Source of the DNA: Notamacropus eugenii
Lineage: Eukaryota; Chordata; Mammalia; Diprotodontia; Macropodidae
Direction: 5' to 3'
Assembly (NCBI RefSeq): GCF_028372415.1
Contig: NC_092879.1
Location: 67,347,427-67,411,426, forward strand
DNA: 64,000 nt
Shown: positions 43,535-55,342 of the stretch, piece after piece
Layout of the letters: each line of letters begins with the position of its first letter
How positions within the stretch are numbered: position 1 is the first letter of the stretch
The notes under the pieces: generated by a model
What the model saw: the letters and a program-made list of their open reading frames with translations, nothing else
Told to the model about the DNA's origin: nothing
Databases searched by the model: none
Position numbers and translations under genes: made by a program

Positions 43535-43945
43535 GCTTAATTGAGGGAGGGAGGTGGGGATGTGTAGCTTGGAGAAAAGAAGACTTAGGGTCTTCTAAAA
43601 AGGGTGGACAGAAGAGCTGTCTGCAAGTGTTTGAGTGGTCACTACTTGGGAGAATGAGCAGATATGTTCAGTTTAGCCCTGGATGATAGAGCTAGGAGCA
43701 ATGGTTAGGAGCTGGAAAGGGGCAAATTTAGGCTTCATGTTAAGAGAAAAACTAGAGCTATCTGGAAGTGAAATGGACTGGCCCAAAAGTGAGTGGATTA
43801 GCCCTTAGTGAAGATCTTCACCAAAGGTTGGATGACATGTAACAGAAAAGTAGAGGAGATTCCCAGTCAAGTCCAGGCTGGATGCAATTGGTGGCCATTG
43901 AGATCCCTTCCAACCTGGAGGTTCTGTGAATATCCTGATTTTACA
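43535..43945 (+). mobile_element. L3/CR1 3' end, long
   Basis: TGTCTGCAAGTGTTTGAGTG, AGAGCTAGGAGCAATGGTTA, GGGGCAAATTTAGGCTTCAT, CTGGAAGTGAAATGGACTGG and ATCCCTTCCAACCTGGAGGT follow the CR1/L3 sense order to its terminal 'gattctgtg' motif. Confidence 0.85.
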
Positions 43946-44034
43946 AATGTGGAAACTAAAATACTAAGAGGAATAAACTCAAATATGGTGGGACAGGAAA
44001 AGGATGCTCACTAATGGTAAATGAATCTCAATCT

Positions 44035-44070
44035 TGTGTGTGTGTGTGTGTGTATGTGTGTGTGTGTGTT
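44035..44070. repeat. (TG)n microsatellite
   Basis: Interrupted TG repeat. Confidence 0.9.
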
Positions 44071-44091
44071 TGCAAAGGAAGTGGGGAGGGA

Positions 44092-44142
44092 AACTAGACC
44101 TGTGATTTCATTGGTATAGGGAATCCCCAGGTGAGGACCCCA
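44092..44142 (-). mobile_element. 'CAACTCT'-family SINE tail
   Basis: Only GACCTGTGATTTCATTGGTA with TAGGGAATCCCCAGGTGAGG remains, the complement of the tail seen at 21.2 kb. Confidence 0.65.
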
Positions 44143-44369
44143 GAGACCATTTTAATCCATCCTTGATTTCCATATAGAAAGCTCCCCTATGACCTTAACA
44201 AGGCTCTATTTCAACACTTCCGGTGATGGAGAACTCAGTGTCAAAAAGCAAACTAGGGTGTTTTCAGACAACTATGTGGTTAGGAAGTTGTTCCTTATAT
44301 CGAACTGAACTCAGTCTCCTTGTAACTCACACCTACTAATGCTAATTTTGCCCTCTAAAGACATGGGAA

Positions 44370-44560
44370 CCAGAAGGATATAATAGAAAGAATGATAGAT
44401 TTGAAGCTAAAACAAACAAACAAACCTAGCTGTGAATACCAGTTCCTTCACTTACTAGTTATGTGGCTTATCCTTTAACTTCTTTGGGAAAACAGGGAGG
44501 GAGATGAAAGGGAGGATCTCTAGGTCCCTTCCAGTTCTAAACCCCATAAGCTCAAATCTA
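44370..44560 (+). mobile_element. THER1-like SINE
   Basis: GATAGATTTGAAGCTAAAAC, TAGTTATGTGGCTTATCCTT, then AGGTCCCTTCCAGTTCTAAA. Confidence 0.78.
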
Positions 44561-44652
44561 ACCTTTCTTTCACATGATAGCCTTTTCAGGACTTGAGAAA
44601 ATATATTTCTGTCTACAACCATCCCTCCCCACCCCTCTCTTCTCACCTATAA

Positions 44653-44772
44653 ACCAATCAATCAACATGAAGTTATTAAGGGCCTTCTATGTTCCAGTTC
44701 AGAGACAGGCAATGAAGATGCGAAAACAAAAATGAAATAGTCTTTGCCTTCAAGGAGCTTACATTCCCCCCC
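44653..44772 (-). mobile_element. L2 3' end
   Basis: GTTATTAAGGGCCTTCTATG, then CTTTGCCTTCAAGGAGCTTA. Confidence 0.82.
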
Positions 44773-45885
44773 AGTTCCTATACTGGGATTTCTTTCCTCC
44801 TATAGCACTTTTGAATCCCCTCAACATCCTTGTCACCTTCTTCCAGATACACGAGTATCATAAAGTCATAAAGTCTGGTATCCAAAACCCAAATGACCTA
44901 ATGCAGTGATTCTGGTATGGCTATAAACATGCAGAAGTGGCAGTGTTTCCTTTTCTTTAACTTTATTTTTCCTTCCTGAGTTGAAATGTGAGTGTAAAGA
45001 AACATCTTGAATACATTTGCAATAACAGCTACTGAGTTGCCTAGACTCTGGTTTCTGTTGCTAGGTACAGTCTTGTGAGTTTGTGCCAAGAAGAGCGTTT
45101 GGCCAGGAGGTGGGCCAGGTCAATATGGAATTGTAATTCAATTGTATATTGTAGAAGTATAGTTTATTTCCAGATTTGTTTTAAATCAAATATAATTTTT
45201 TGGAAATGTCTTCAGCATGTTCTTCTTAATAAGCAGCAGGGTGTTATTTTCCCCCTTTCCTCAGCTGCCCACACTCTGACCATGAATTCCAAAAAGAAAA
45301 ATAGCTTTAACAAGGGGGTAAAAAAAGAGAACAAGTCATAATATTGTATCTATGCACTAAAGGCATTCTGGGTACTTTGCTCAAATATAAATGCACATTT
45401 AAAAACCATACATGCCAAATTAAGAGGCTGCAGAGGAAAAACAGATTTAATAAAATATAAAAGAAATCTGCACATGCACTGAGGGGAACACTTAATGGAA
45501 AGATTTACAGAGGCTCATGAATCACCAGCTCACGCAAGAATTTGTGGCCTAGAAAAAATACAGAGGAGCATAATGATAGAGTATGAACTAGAAATGGGTT
45601 CAATTTTGTCTTTAAAGAAATCAGTTAAATTCTCACTGGCCAGACCTGCTAAGGGACGGGGAAGGAATAACCAAAGACAACCTCCGCAGCACCCTTGAAT
45701 ATGTCCAAGGGCACAGGCACCTTAGGGTTCTGCATAGATAACAACAGTTGCTGCCTGGTCTACCTTAGGTATCCTACAAGGGCAAGAGGAGACACTAGAG
45801 AGAAAAGATGACCAAAGAGAAGAGGGCGACTGGCATTGTTGGAGACTGAGAAAAGGGTCTGCTAATGAATAGGTTAATCCAATTT
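44773..45885. other. Repeat-poor block, no gene seen
   Basis: About 1.1 kb with no assigned repeat. An 88-codon plus frame at 45,075-45,341 and smaller ones show no domain. Confidence 0.4.
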
Positions 45886-47412
45886 AAGAAAAATGACTAC
45901 TACCTATATTATCTTACTTCTTCAATAACCTATTAATCAAACTTCCAAAAGACTGTGTTTTAGATCTAGAAAAATAATAGAAATTCATCTGGAGGAACAA
46001 AAGGTCAAAAATCTCAAGGAAAATAATGAAAAAACTGTCAAAGGAACCTAACAACACTAAATCTCAAACGATTAGTGCAAAACATACAGAAGGAGATGAG
46101 ACTAATAGATCCTAGACATTGGGGCAAGAAATACCTATTTAACAAACACTGTTGGGAAAACTGGAAAGCAATATGATAAAAAATTAGGTCCGGGTTAGTG
46201 CATCACACCATATACCACAATAGACCCTATATATATCTATATCATGGTCATTAAGGATAATATCATAAACAACTTAGAGGAACAAGGAAGAAATTATCTT
46301 TCAGATCTGTGGATAGGGGATGAACTTGTGAACACAGAAGGTAAAATGGGCAATTTGATGACAAAAATGTTTTACACAAATAAAACCAAAGAAGCTGAAA
46401 TTAGCAGGAAAATAATTTGGGAAAAAATCTTGTAGGCAGTTTCACTGATAAGGGTCTTCTTTTCATAAAGTATAAGGAACTGATGCAAATTTATACATAC
46501 AAGAACAATTCCCCAATTGATGAATGGTCAAAGGATATGAGCAGACAATTTTCAGAGGAAAGAATCCAAGCTATTATAGCCATATGAAAACCTGCTCCAA
46601 ATCACTAATAATTAGAGAAATGAAACATAAATTAACTCTAAGGTTCCATCTCATATTCATCAGATGGACAAAACTGACCAAAAACAAGAAAACAACAGTT
46701 GTTGGAGGAACTACAGGAAAACATTTCTGATGGAGCCGTGAACTAGTCTAGCCACTCTGGAAAGCAACTTGGAACTATATCCAAAAAATTACTGAAATGT
46801 ACATGCCCATAGTACAGAGACACCATTGCTTTGTCCATACCCCAAAGAGGTCAAAGGAAAAGGAAAGAACCCATTAAGTGCAAAAAAAAATTATAGTAGT
46901 TTTTTTTCATAGCAGCAAAGAACTGGAACCTAACAACTGAGATACAACCGAACAAATTATGGTATATAAATGTAGTAATACTATTGTGATGATGAAAGGT
47001 ATGGTTTTGGTGAAATCTGGGAAGATTTACACGAACTGATGCATAATGAGGTAAGTGAAACAAAGAGATTAATTTATACAATTGAAAAATACTTTAAAAA
47101 CAAACAACTTTGAAAAACTTAAGAATTCTAATCAATTAAATCATCAGTCATGATTCCAGAAGAGCAATGGTAAAAAAAAAAAAAAAATAATAACCACCTC
47201 CTGACAGAGAGGAAAAGGACCCATGGCACAGAATGAGACATATAACTTTTTTGGACATGGCCAATGGGGAAATTTGTTTTGTTTATCAGTTATATGACTT
47301 CTGGTTTTCTTATGTTCTCCAATGGTTAGATGGGAAAAAGAGTGGGTGGGAGACAATATCATTTTGTAATTTTAAAAATAAAATACATTTAAAGAAGAAA
47401 TACAATAAAAAA
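45886..47412 (+). mobile_element. L1 ORF2 3' half plus 3' UTR
   Basis: HMKTCSKSLIIREMKHKLTL (about 46,577-46,637) matches the conserved C-terminal L1 ORF2 block SLIIREMQ. Before it, WEKIL and QFSEERIQ-like words appear in shifting frames. After it, GAACTGATGCATAATGAGGT and GGACATGGCCAATGGGGAAA mark the ORF2 end and 3' UTR, with an A-rich end at about 47,400. Frameshifts and stops throughout. Confidence 0.85.
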
Positions 47413-48161
47413 CTACAGTGACTCCTTCCTCCCCAGAACTGCACACAAAGTCACCGAGAAGCAGTGGGACAAGGGGGGTCACCAGAAAAGCTAGTGTCTA
47501 CATAGGCAAACAAGTTTGCAGCCTCCACAAGCCAAAGATACCTGAATCCTTCAAGGATATGTATCTGGAGTCAGAGAGAATGGAAGGCTACCTTTGAAAG
47601 GTCAAGCATGGTTGGAAATCCACCAGGAGTAGCAACAACCTATGAGGGCTTCCAGCCCTCAGACTCAGGACATCCCAGAGCTCAAAAGTCCCAGCAGTCT
47701 GTCCTGAGATGCCACAGACAGGCCTGAAGATCCAGCACTCTGAAACCCAAAGATCCAGGGTAGCCTAACCCTGGGAGGAAAGGGTCAGTATGGGAATCAG
47801 GGAGACTTATCACAGCACTCAGAAACACAGCACAGAGCAAGGAGGGACCCTGACATAAAGCCCCAATTTAAGAACTAAGGTTATTGAAATGAGTAAACCA
47901 AAAGAAATCCCAACCACCAGAAAGAATTATTATAGATTCCCTGATGTCCCCAAACTCAAATTAAAAAGAGAAAGTAATGCCATAATAACTGCAAGCAGGG
48001 ACTGAAGAGAAAAAACAAGATTTTCCACAAGTGCCACATGAATGTGTAGAAGAAATGAAACAAGGAATGAAGTAAAAAGCTCTGGAGGGGAAAAATGGAT
48101 GGAGAACAAATAACAAATTAGAAAGCAGTAGACTTTACTCAAGAGTGGAACTCCATGAAAT

Positions 48162-48439
48162 AGCAAAAAAAATTTTGTCATCATTGTTCAGTTGTTTCAG
48201 TTGTGTCTGATTCTTGGTGACCCCGTTTGGGGTTTTCCTGGCAAAGATCCTGGAGTGCTTAGCCATTTCCTTCTCCAGCTCATTTTACGGATGAAGAAAC
48301 TGAGGCAAACAGGGTGCAGTGACTTGATCAGGATCACACAGCTAGTAAGTGTTTGAGGCCAAATTTGAACCCCAATCTTCCTGACTCCAGGCCCAGCACT
48401 CTATCCAATGTAGTGCCACCTACCTGCCCCAGCAAAAAA
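48162..48439 (-). mobile_element. MAR1 SINE with target duplication
   Basis: Body about 48,171-48,430: GTGACCCCGTTTGGGGTTTT to AGTGCCACCTACCTGCCCC. A direct repeat AGCAAAAAA lies at 48,162-48,170 and 48,431-48,439. Confidence 0.92.
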
Positions 48440-49556
48440 TATTAAAATCAAAAGATTGAAAATATAGGAGAAAAAAGAAGGTATCGATATAAAAAATCAC
48501 ACGGAAAAAAGTCAAGGAGAGATAACTGAAGAATCTTTGGACTCCCTAAAAACCATGACCTAAAGCGAAAGCCTGGACACTGCAGAGTTTGGAGCTTCAG
48601 TGAGCATAATGCTGTACCAAGACTTTTGGAACACCCTGTATTTCAAGATATCACAAATGAAAAGTTCCCAGATAGATTAGAACCAGAGGGCCAAGTGAAA
48701 AGAGGAAAATCCATCCATCACCTCTGAAAAGAAAACCCAAAAGGAAAAGTTCCAGTAATGTCCAAGCCAAAATCCACAGAAAAATACTGCAAATATTCAC
48801 AAAGAAGCAGTTCAAATAGCAAGAAAGTACAGTTAGGATCCCAGAAGAACCAGCAGTGTCTACTCTAAAAGAGAGGAAATCTGATGAAAGTACCAGAGCT
48901 GAGAAAAGGGGCTTTGAAATACACATACAAGAGTCCAGAGATAGCTAGAGAGGTAAATTCATTGGAGCAATTAGAAGATGTGAAATCACAAACTACTAAT
49001 GTTCTAATGAGGGGAAAAGCAATGGTTCTTTCAGAACCTTAATGTCATCAAAGGGGAGCGATGAGGAGTAGCAGTTGTAGGAGTGGAGGGAGCTGGTCTG
49101 AATTTTTGAGGAGAAAGAGAAGAGAGGTTAAAAGGAAGAACACACTGATGTGTAAAGGAGAAAGAAGGCGATGGCTGCTAATTCTCATAATTTGTGTGGG
49201 TAAAAAGCAGATTATATAAACAAGGAAGAAGGGGGGAGAGTAGGTGTCGGAAAAGGACAGAGGAGTGTTTGGACAAATATACATATACATATGGTCATGT
49301 ACAGAAACAGTTTGATGAAGAAATACAAACTTACCAGGGAAACAAGCAGAGATTTAAAAAAAAAGTGTTGGCAGTGGTGGTTAAAAGGGAGAATAATACT
49401 GGAGAGAACACAGGTGAAAGTAAAACACACTTCCTGATCCATAAGAGAGGATTAAAAGGAAGGAAAAGAAAGAACTAGGATCCAAGTTGGGGAGGCATTA
49501 ATTAGGGAATGGCTGGACAAATTGGGGTATATGAATATGATGGAATAGTACCGTGT

Positions 49557-49560
<4 letters not shown>

Positions 49561-49588
<28 letters not shown>
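49561..49588. repeat. A28 homopolymer inside L1 3' region
   Basis: It replaces the short A-rich 'aagaaatgatgaa' part of the ORF2 end, so it is an expanded internal A-run rather than a tail. Confidence 0.9.
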
Positions 49589-49593
<5 letters not shown>

Positions 49594-49876
49594 ATTTCGG
49601 AGAATTCTGCAAAGTACTAACTGATGCAGTCAGTTGAAAGATTTTTTTTGAAAGACTTTAGATCTCTGATCAAAGCAATGAGCATTCAGATATCCAGGAG
49701 ACCAAGGATAAAGCAGATCTGTGATGCAAAAAGACACATATGTATTGCATATATAGCCACTGTGTGAATTTATTTTGCTTGGCAATGCTTATTTGCTTTA
49801 GGGGTTTAATTTTTCTTTTCTTGGTGTTTAATTGTATGGAGGAGGAATAGATGATAATAGAGACTCCAAAAAAAGG

Positions 49877-50091
49877 GTCATTTAACAGTTTTTAAAATTC
49901 ACAGAGAAAACAGAATAAAGTTCATGAGGAAGCACCATCAGGATAGTCTTGTATGAAATATTCAGTTTCACATCCAATCCTCTTTCTGCATTCTGATTTG
50001 TGTGTGGAAATGTTCAGTTGGTTTATTTTGGTAAGTTCAAAGTAAAAAGATAATGCTTCTTTTTAAAGCCAAACAGAGTATTTTGTATTTT
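49877..50091. other. Unassigned, possibly L1 3' UTR
   Basis: GGAAATGTTCAGTTGGTTTA followed by AAGTTCAAAGTAAAA might be an L1 3' end variant. Not certain. Confidence 0.35.
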
Positions 50092-50152
50092 AATTATAAA
50101 AAATAGGGAACCACTGGAATTGACTGAGCAAAGGAGTTGGCACAGTGAGAGA
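50092..50152 (-). mobile_element. L2 internal scrap
   Basis: AGGGAACCACTGGAATTGAC with GAGCAAAGGAGTTGGCACAG. Confidence 0.6.
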
Positions 50153-50282
50153 GGGAGATGAGAAAGAACCAGCAACCAACTTCACAGTTTTTTCCAAAAA
50201 CCTTGGGCTTTTTGCTGACGTAAAACATTCTCTGCTCACTTCAGCCTCTTAGGATCTCTAGCTTACTTCAATTAATCACATG

Positions 50283-50440
50283 ATCAATAAAAAGATATGT
50301 ATTAAGTTTCTATTTAAAGCCAGACACTACGTTAGACATTGGAGATACAAAGACGAAGATAGGCTCTACCCTCGAAAAATTCCCATTCTATCAGCAGACA
50401 CAACTTATAGGTATATACAAAGCAAATAAAAGGTGGTTTG
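50283..50440 (-). mobile_element. L2 3' end
   Basis: GATATGTATTAAGTTTCTAT, GCCAGACACTACGTTAGACA and GGCTCTACCCTCGAAAAATT. Confidence 0.78.
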
Positions 50441-50515
50441 GAGGGAAGAACAAATTTAGACTTGATGTAATGAAAGACTGCCTAAGAATCAGAGCTATCT
50501 GAAAGTACAGTTCGG
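50441..50515 (+). mobile_element. L3/CR1 3'-end fragment
   Basis: GAACAAATTTAGACTTGATG, then AATCAGAGCTATCTGAAAGT. The element appears to be cut by the MAR1 at 50,516. Confidence 0.65.
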
Positions 50516-50760
50516 TAATACAGTGGAGAGAGGGCCAGACCTGGAGTCAGGAAGACTCCTTTTTCCGAGTTCAAATCCAGTCACAGACACTTAATAACTG
50601 TGTGACTCTGGGCAAGTCACTTTACCTTGGTTGTCTCAGTTTCCTTATCTGTAAAATGAGCTTGAGGAGGAAATGGCAAACCATTCTAGTATCTTTGCCA
50701 AGAAAACCCCAAATGGGGTCACAGAGAGTTGGACACAACTGAATAAAAACAAAAATAAAA
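50516..50760 (+). mobile_element. MAR1 CORE-SINE
   Basis: AGACCTGGAGTCAGGAAGAC, GTGTGACTCTGGGCAAGTCA, GGGGTCACAGAGAGTTGGAC and an A-rich end. Confidence 0.92.
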
Positions 50761-52638
50761 TGAACTATGTCAGAAGAATGTGATGCCTCCCCTTCCTAAA
50801 GGGCTTCAGTCAAAGGGGACGAGAATGCAAACGACACATCCATTCAGCAACCTTGGTGCATATATCTTATGAGGAGGAAAAGGGGGCAGGGGGTGGAGAG
50901 AGGGGATGTGGCAGACTTTTTGTTGCCTTTTACATGAAAACATCAGGTTTCTCACCCCACACAGCACATATGACAGGTAGAGAACACATTGAGGAAACAA
51001 AAAATCTTTACATGCCCAACACTTTCATTATGGACATATTCAAAAATAATATTAATTCAAAATACAGGCTGCCGTGACATTTAAAAGGCTTATATTGCTT
51101 TAAGGTTAGAGTGAGAAATGATTGCTAGGCAACAGATTATCCACAGTTCCTTTAAAAATAAACTTCCAAGTCAAAGTGAAAATTCATCTGAAGTATCTTT
51201 TAATAATAATAAAAAAGTAGCTTCACCCGAAGAGATGAAGGGTAGCACCTAAGAACATTCCATTTTCCCTAATTTTCCTTAAAGAAAGAAAAGTCAAGTA
51301 ACCATTTTGAGAGCAGACATATCAATGTAAAACAAAGGATTTCCATTTGTTCAACATTGCAAAGTGTCTTTTTAAAAAATTGTCCACACATTTGGCTGTC
51401 TGGAAACAACTTGAAAGTTGACAAGGTTAAAAAATGACTAAGTTACATTCTTCGGCCATCGGTGTTTCACTAAATAGAAAAGAGACTGTAGAATGAAGGC
51501 TAGATAAGACAAGGACCAGTTTCTGTTTGTCATTTTTCTATTTCTATGATTCCTGGTGTGGCTCTGGCCTTCTCCCCTACTGTAATTTAGTTTCAATATC
51601 TGAAAAACAGAAGCCTAGATGAGTTGCAATGGCACACTTCCAAACATAACCAATGATGAGGTAGGTGTCCATGAAGACCAGGACAGAAAAAATTGGCTCC
51701 ACAATGCTGTTTGCTATGTTCTATACATTGGCATGACGAACAAAGAGTAGAAACTGGCGGTCATCCAGACTATGATGGAAACAACATTTTGTCCAATCTT
51801 CTGGTGAGATCACATGATATACAAAGAGCTCAGATTGAGGTGGCAGATGTACTAGGGGGCAAAGAAATGCTGGTTGGGTCCTAAAGCAGGAAGGAGAAAA
51901 TAAATTAACCTTTCAGGTTAAAGACTCACTGCCACAAAACCACAAATAGCAAAAAAGGAAGCCAAAACTTACTGGAATGAGCCAGTGGTCTGGCTATTCA
52001 GACAGAGATGGAAAATATGAGCACATTATCAGCCATTCTAGTATCCAGGAGATCTATACAGAGCAATGACCCAAGAGAAGGAATCAGGAAAATGGGCAGA
52101 TGTTACAGGACACCTGTCATAGCTAATAACCATCAATGACCCACCAATTAATCAGTGGTACCTCTGCTAACATTTCTAACCAGAACTTAATGGTAGCTTC
52201 TCTCCTTACTGTGGTTTAATATAGTCCTTCCCCATGAAAAATAATTGTATTAATATCTGTTTGTAAAGATTACTGTGCAATTCTCAGGCAGTTGTTTCTC
52301 TCTTGAGAAATCATTGTTTCCAACTCACATATGGTAAAGAACTTCTGAAGGCTGTATTTTCATTAAGGCCCCTGTGTGGAAAAATTTTCTTTCCAAGGAA
52401 AGAGAGGAGATTAAAGGAGAAGGAATGTGAAGTTCTTTAACAGTTACAGACAGTTCAGGGATCTGGCAGAGGCACTTTTGGTTGGGTCACAAAGTCAGAC
52501 GATGAGAAGGAAACAACAAATCCATCATTCCTGCCGTGGAATATTAGTTTAGCTTCAGATCCACACAGATGCCCAATTTCTCTCTCCAGGTGGAGGTCTG
52601 AGTATAGTAATGACTAGTGGTTACACAAGCATTTATCA
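50761..52638. other. Longest repeat-poor block (1.9 kb)
   Basis: No transposon recognised by eye. The part at 50,990-51,480 is AT-rich with short homeodomain-like words and an X-box-like ATTGCTAGGCAAC at 51,121-51,133. Small open frames (62-74 codons) show no domain. Could contain conserved noncoding DNA; sequence alone does not decide. Confidence 0.45.
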
Positions 52639-52826
52639 ACCATCAACTAATCAACATTTCATCCTTACGACAGTCCTGGAGGTAGGGAATACAGTTAGGG
52701 AAATCAAGGAGTAGCAAAATTAAGTGATATACTCAAGATCAAATAGCTAGTAAGGGCAATGAGAAATCAAACCAAGGTTTGCTGTCTTCCAATAAAATGC
52801 TTTTCCCTCTCTATCACAGTTGCACC
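52639..52826 (-). mobile_element. MIR SINE, decayed
   Basis: CATCCTTACGACAGTCCTGG with AGGTAGGGAATACAG, then CAAGATCAAATAGCTAGTAA. Confidence 0.7.
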
Positions 52827-52999
52827 CTGTATCAGTCAGTATACACAGCTGCCCCAAAAAGCATATGAAGAGGTCATGCCAAACTTACCTCATTTCTACA
52901 TCTGGAAGGATTTCATTAAGTACCTGACAAAGACTTGCATGATATTCTTGTGGGCAAGATGGAGACATGTAGGTTAGATGACAGTGACATGCTGAGCAT
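52827..52999. other. Short unassigned stretch
   Basis: May be upstream L3 ORF2 sequence; too decayed to call. Confidence 0.3.
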
Positions 53000-53330
53000 T
53001 GTAGAATCAGAATGGGTTGAAAGACCAGACCCAAAGTGTTTTTTTCAATAGTTTGATATCAACTGAAAATGATGTCACTAGCAGACTCCCCTAGGGTTTT
53101 TGACCTTGTGCTAGTTAACCTTTTTGTCAATGATGTAGATCAAAGCAAAGATGGCATTTTTACAAAATCCAAAAGTGGAACTTTTAGTTAGGATGGCAGC
53201 TTCAAGTTCGTTGAGGAGCTCACCTATTCCACAAATATTTAATCGATGATGTAAAAAAGAACCAATTAAATAATGATCAAGAAGTCCAAAGAGAAACATT
53301 AGAAAGCTCCTTCATCAAGCCTTGGATGTA
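53000..53330 (+). mobile_element. L3/CR1 ORF2 fragment
   Basis: GATGTCACTAGCAGACTCCC, then GACCTTGTGCTAGTTAACCT and TTTGTCAATGATGTAGATCA, correspond to the CR1/L3 RT stretch SGVPQG...GP-LFN-FVND. Same region as 9.9-10.07 kb. Not intact. Confidence 0.6.
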
Positions 53331-53384
53331 CAAAAAGACAGAAGCCACAGCAATTAGACAATGAAGAGCTGGGAGTGGGGGAAA

Positions 53385-54532
53385 GAGAACGTAATGGCCC
53401 TAAGTAAAAAGAACTCAGAACAGGGAGGCTGAACCCTCCAGGATTCTGAACATAGACATGTCATGGAAGGTGGGAACCAGTGCCAAGAACTGAGGAAACC
53501 AAGATCAGGAACAAATACTCATCAAAGAGTGTGCAAAGTTGCAGAGACTAGTCCTGGTACAAAACTCCAAATCAGGAACTGAGGTTAGTGATATGAATAA
53601 ATAGAAGAATATAGTGAATTCTCTGAAATTGTTATGGGTCAAGAGATGCCCAAGAGGCAAACCCAGAATAACAGAGTAAATTCAAAATAGCAGTAAGCAC
53701 AGCCTGAGAGGAAAATAAAATGGCTTGACCACAAGAACTACAAAAGTATCTGGGTGAAATAAAGCAAAATATTTTAAAAATGGAATTACAAGTGAAATAG
53801 GAGCTATAGAGAAAGATATGGAAGGAGAATAGTTTAGTAGACTCTATGAAAATTTAAAAAGGCCAAAGAGAATTCAGAGACTATATGAGCCAACAAGAAA
53901 TATCAGAATAAAATTAAAAACATAAAAAACCAGAAGAAAATATGGTATCTACAATCAACAACTGCCCTAGAAAATAGGTCAAGAACAGATAAGTTATATG
54001 TTCTCAGACTCCATGAGAAAAACATGGCAATATAAAAGCCTAGATGGCATACTTTAAGAATCACTAAACTAAAACTGCCTAGCTTTACTAGAATCAGAAG
54101 TCAAGACAAATAAAGAATTCACAAGTCACATCCTTAAAGAAACCCTAAAGATTAAACTCCCAGGAACGTCATAGGCAGAATCCAGAGATACAAGATCAAA
54201 GAAAAAAGATTTCAAGCAACCCAAAAAGAAAGAACATGAATGAATACCAAAGAGCTGCATTCAAGATGAAATAATATTTGGCAGCAACTAGTATTAAAGA
54301 GAGAAAATTTTAGAATGCAATATTCGAAAAGGTAAAAATATAAATACTTAATGATAAAGAATAATTTGCCATACAAGATTGGGTACAAGAATCTGACAGG
54401 GAAAATGGTGGATCTGTGATGGAACAGAGAATTTTTAAGTATTACTAATGAAAGGACCAGACCTGAGGAGAAACTTTGCCTTGCAGAGGAGTCAAGAAAA
54501 ACCTAGAAAAATTAAAATAAGTACAACATAAC
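53385..54532 (+). mobile_element. HAL1/L1 ORF1-region copy, degenerate
   Basis: The leader word CTCCAAATCAGGAACTGAGG (53,564) matches CCCCAATTTAAGAACTAAGG of the 47.4-49.9 kb copy. A-rich ORF1-like DNA follows, with AATGAAAGGACCAGACCTGA near its end, as in the ORF1 C-terminus. No frame survives. Confidence 0.55.
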
Positions 54533-54539
54533 AATTTGA

Positions 54540-54588
54540 GCATTCATAGGAAGTAGGCACTAAATAAATACTTATTGACTCGTTAAGA
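54540..54588 (+). mobile_element. L2 tail
   Basis: AGTAGGCACTAAATAAATAC with TTATTGACTC. Confidence 0.75.
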
Positions 54589-54611
54589 TATTGCACTGTC
54601 TTTTATTTAGC

Positions 54612-54885
54612 AAAGTCCATAATAAGGACAAATTCAGAGGGAAAGACATAAAGTTCCAGTTTGAACACGTTGAGTTACTTCCATAAGGAAACGACAACAG
54701 AAGATAAGAGCTGAGGAAAGAAATTAGGGAAAAAGCATCCAGATTTAGGAGTCCTAGTACAGAGAACATGACTGAACACAGTGAAATTGATGAACTCACC
54801 AAGGGAGGGAATATGGAAAGAAAAGAGAAGAGGACTTAGAACAGAGCTTATGGAGATATCCATACATGGTTGGAAGAGATGAATG
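54612..54885 (-). mobile_element. L2 internal (ORF2) fragment
   Basis: AAGTTCCAGTTTGAACACGT, GAAATTGATGAACTCACCAA, then AGAGAAGAGGACTTAGAACA and GAGCTTATGGAGATATCCAT are in the order of the L2 ORF2 complement. Two overlapping 76-80-codon minus frames are remnants. Confidence 0.8.
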
Positions 54886-54991
54886 ATGAGGTAGCAACAG
54901 AAATTAATGTTGCACATGCTCTAGAGCTATTATCCTGACTCCCATTTGTACTGACCACCTAGTTGTCCATAGGAAGGATACACTATATACT

Positions 54992-55342
54992 TGGGGCAGC
55001 TAGTTGGTGCAGTGGATAGAGCACCAGTTCAGGAGTCAGAAGGACCCGAGTTCAAATCTCACCTCAGACACTTGACACTCACCAGCTGTGTGACCTTGGG
55101 CAAGTCACTTAACCCCAATTGCCTCATCCTGGGTCACCTCCAGTCATCCTGATGAATATCTGGTCACTGGATTCAGATGACTCTGGAGGAGAAGTGAGGC
55201 TGGTGACCTGCACAGCCCTCCCTCACTCAAAACAAAGTCAAGGGCAAGTCATGTCATTATTTCTGTGATGGCATGGTCTTCTTTGGCAACAAAGGACAGA
55301 CAAACAGACAAATAAACAAACACACACACACACACACACACA
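54992..55342 (+). mobile_element. WSINE1-like CORE-SINE, full length
   Basis: Head GGGGCAGCTAGTTGGTGCAG, core GTGTGACCTTGGGCAAGTCA. It has its own 3' part, unlike MAR1: GGATTCAGATGACTCTGGAG, GGTGACCTGCACAGCCCTCC, ATGGCATGGTCTTCTTTGGC. It ends in (CA)n at 55,320-55,341. The copy is well preserved, so it is among the younger elements here. WSINE1 belongs to Australian marsupials as far as I know; the name is by recognition. Confidence 0.78.

Larger units (their letters stand above)
47418..49876 (+). mobile_element. HAL1-like element (ORF1 joined to L1 3' end)
   Basis: A leader (47.42-47.88 kb) precedes degenerate ORF1. The region at 48,660-48,870 still aligns with the L1 ORF1 at 29 kb (EPEG..., KKTQKE..., KIHRKILQI, KKQFK-like words in several frames). 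A purine-rich stretch follows, then directly the ORF2 C-terminal block GGAATGGCTGGACAAATTGG (49,507) and an L1 3' UTR to about 49,876. Endonuclease and RT are absent. A MAR1 sits inside. Confidence 0.65.

Noticed and set aside
51121..51133. RFX X-box ATTGCTAGGCAAC as a functional site
   Set aside because: A single motif without conservation or partner sites; mentioned only as context.
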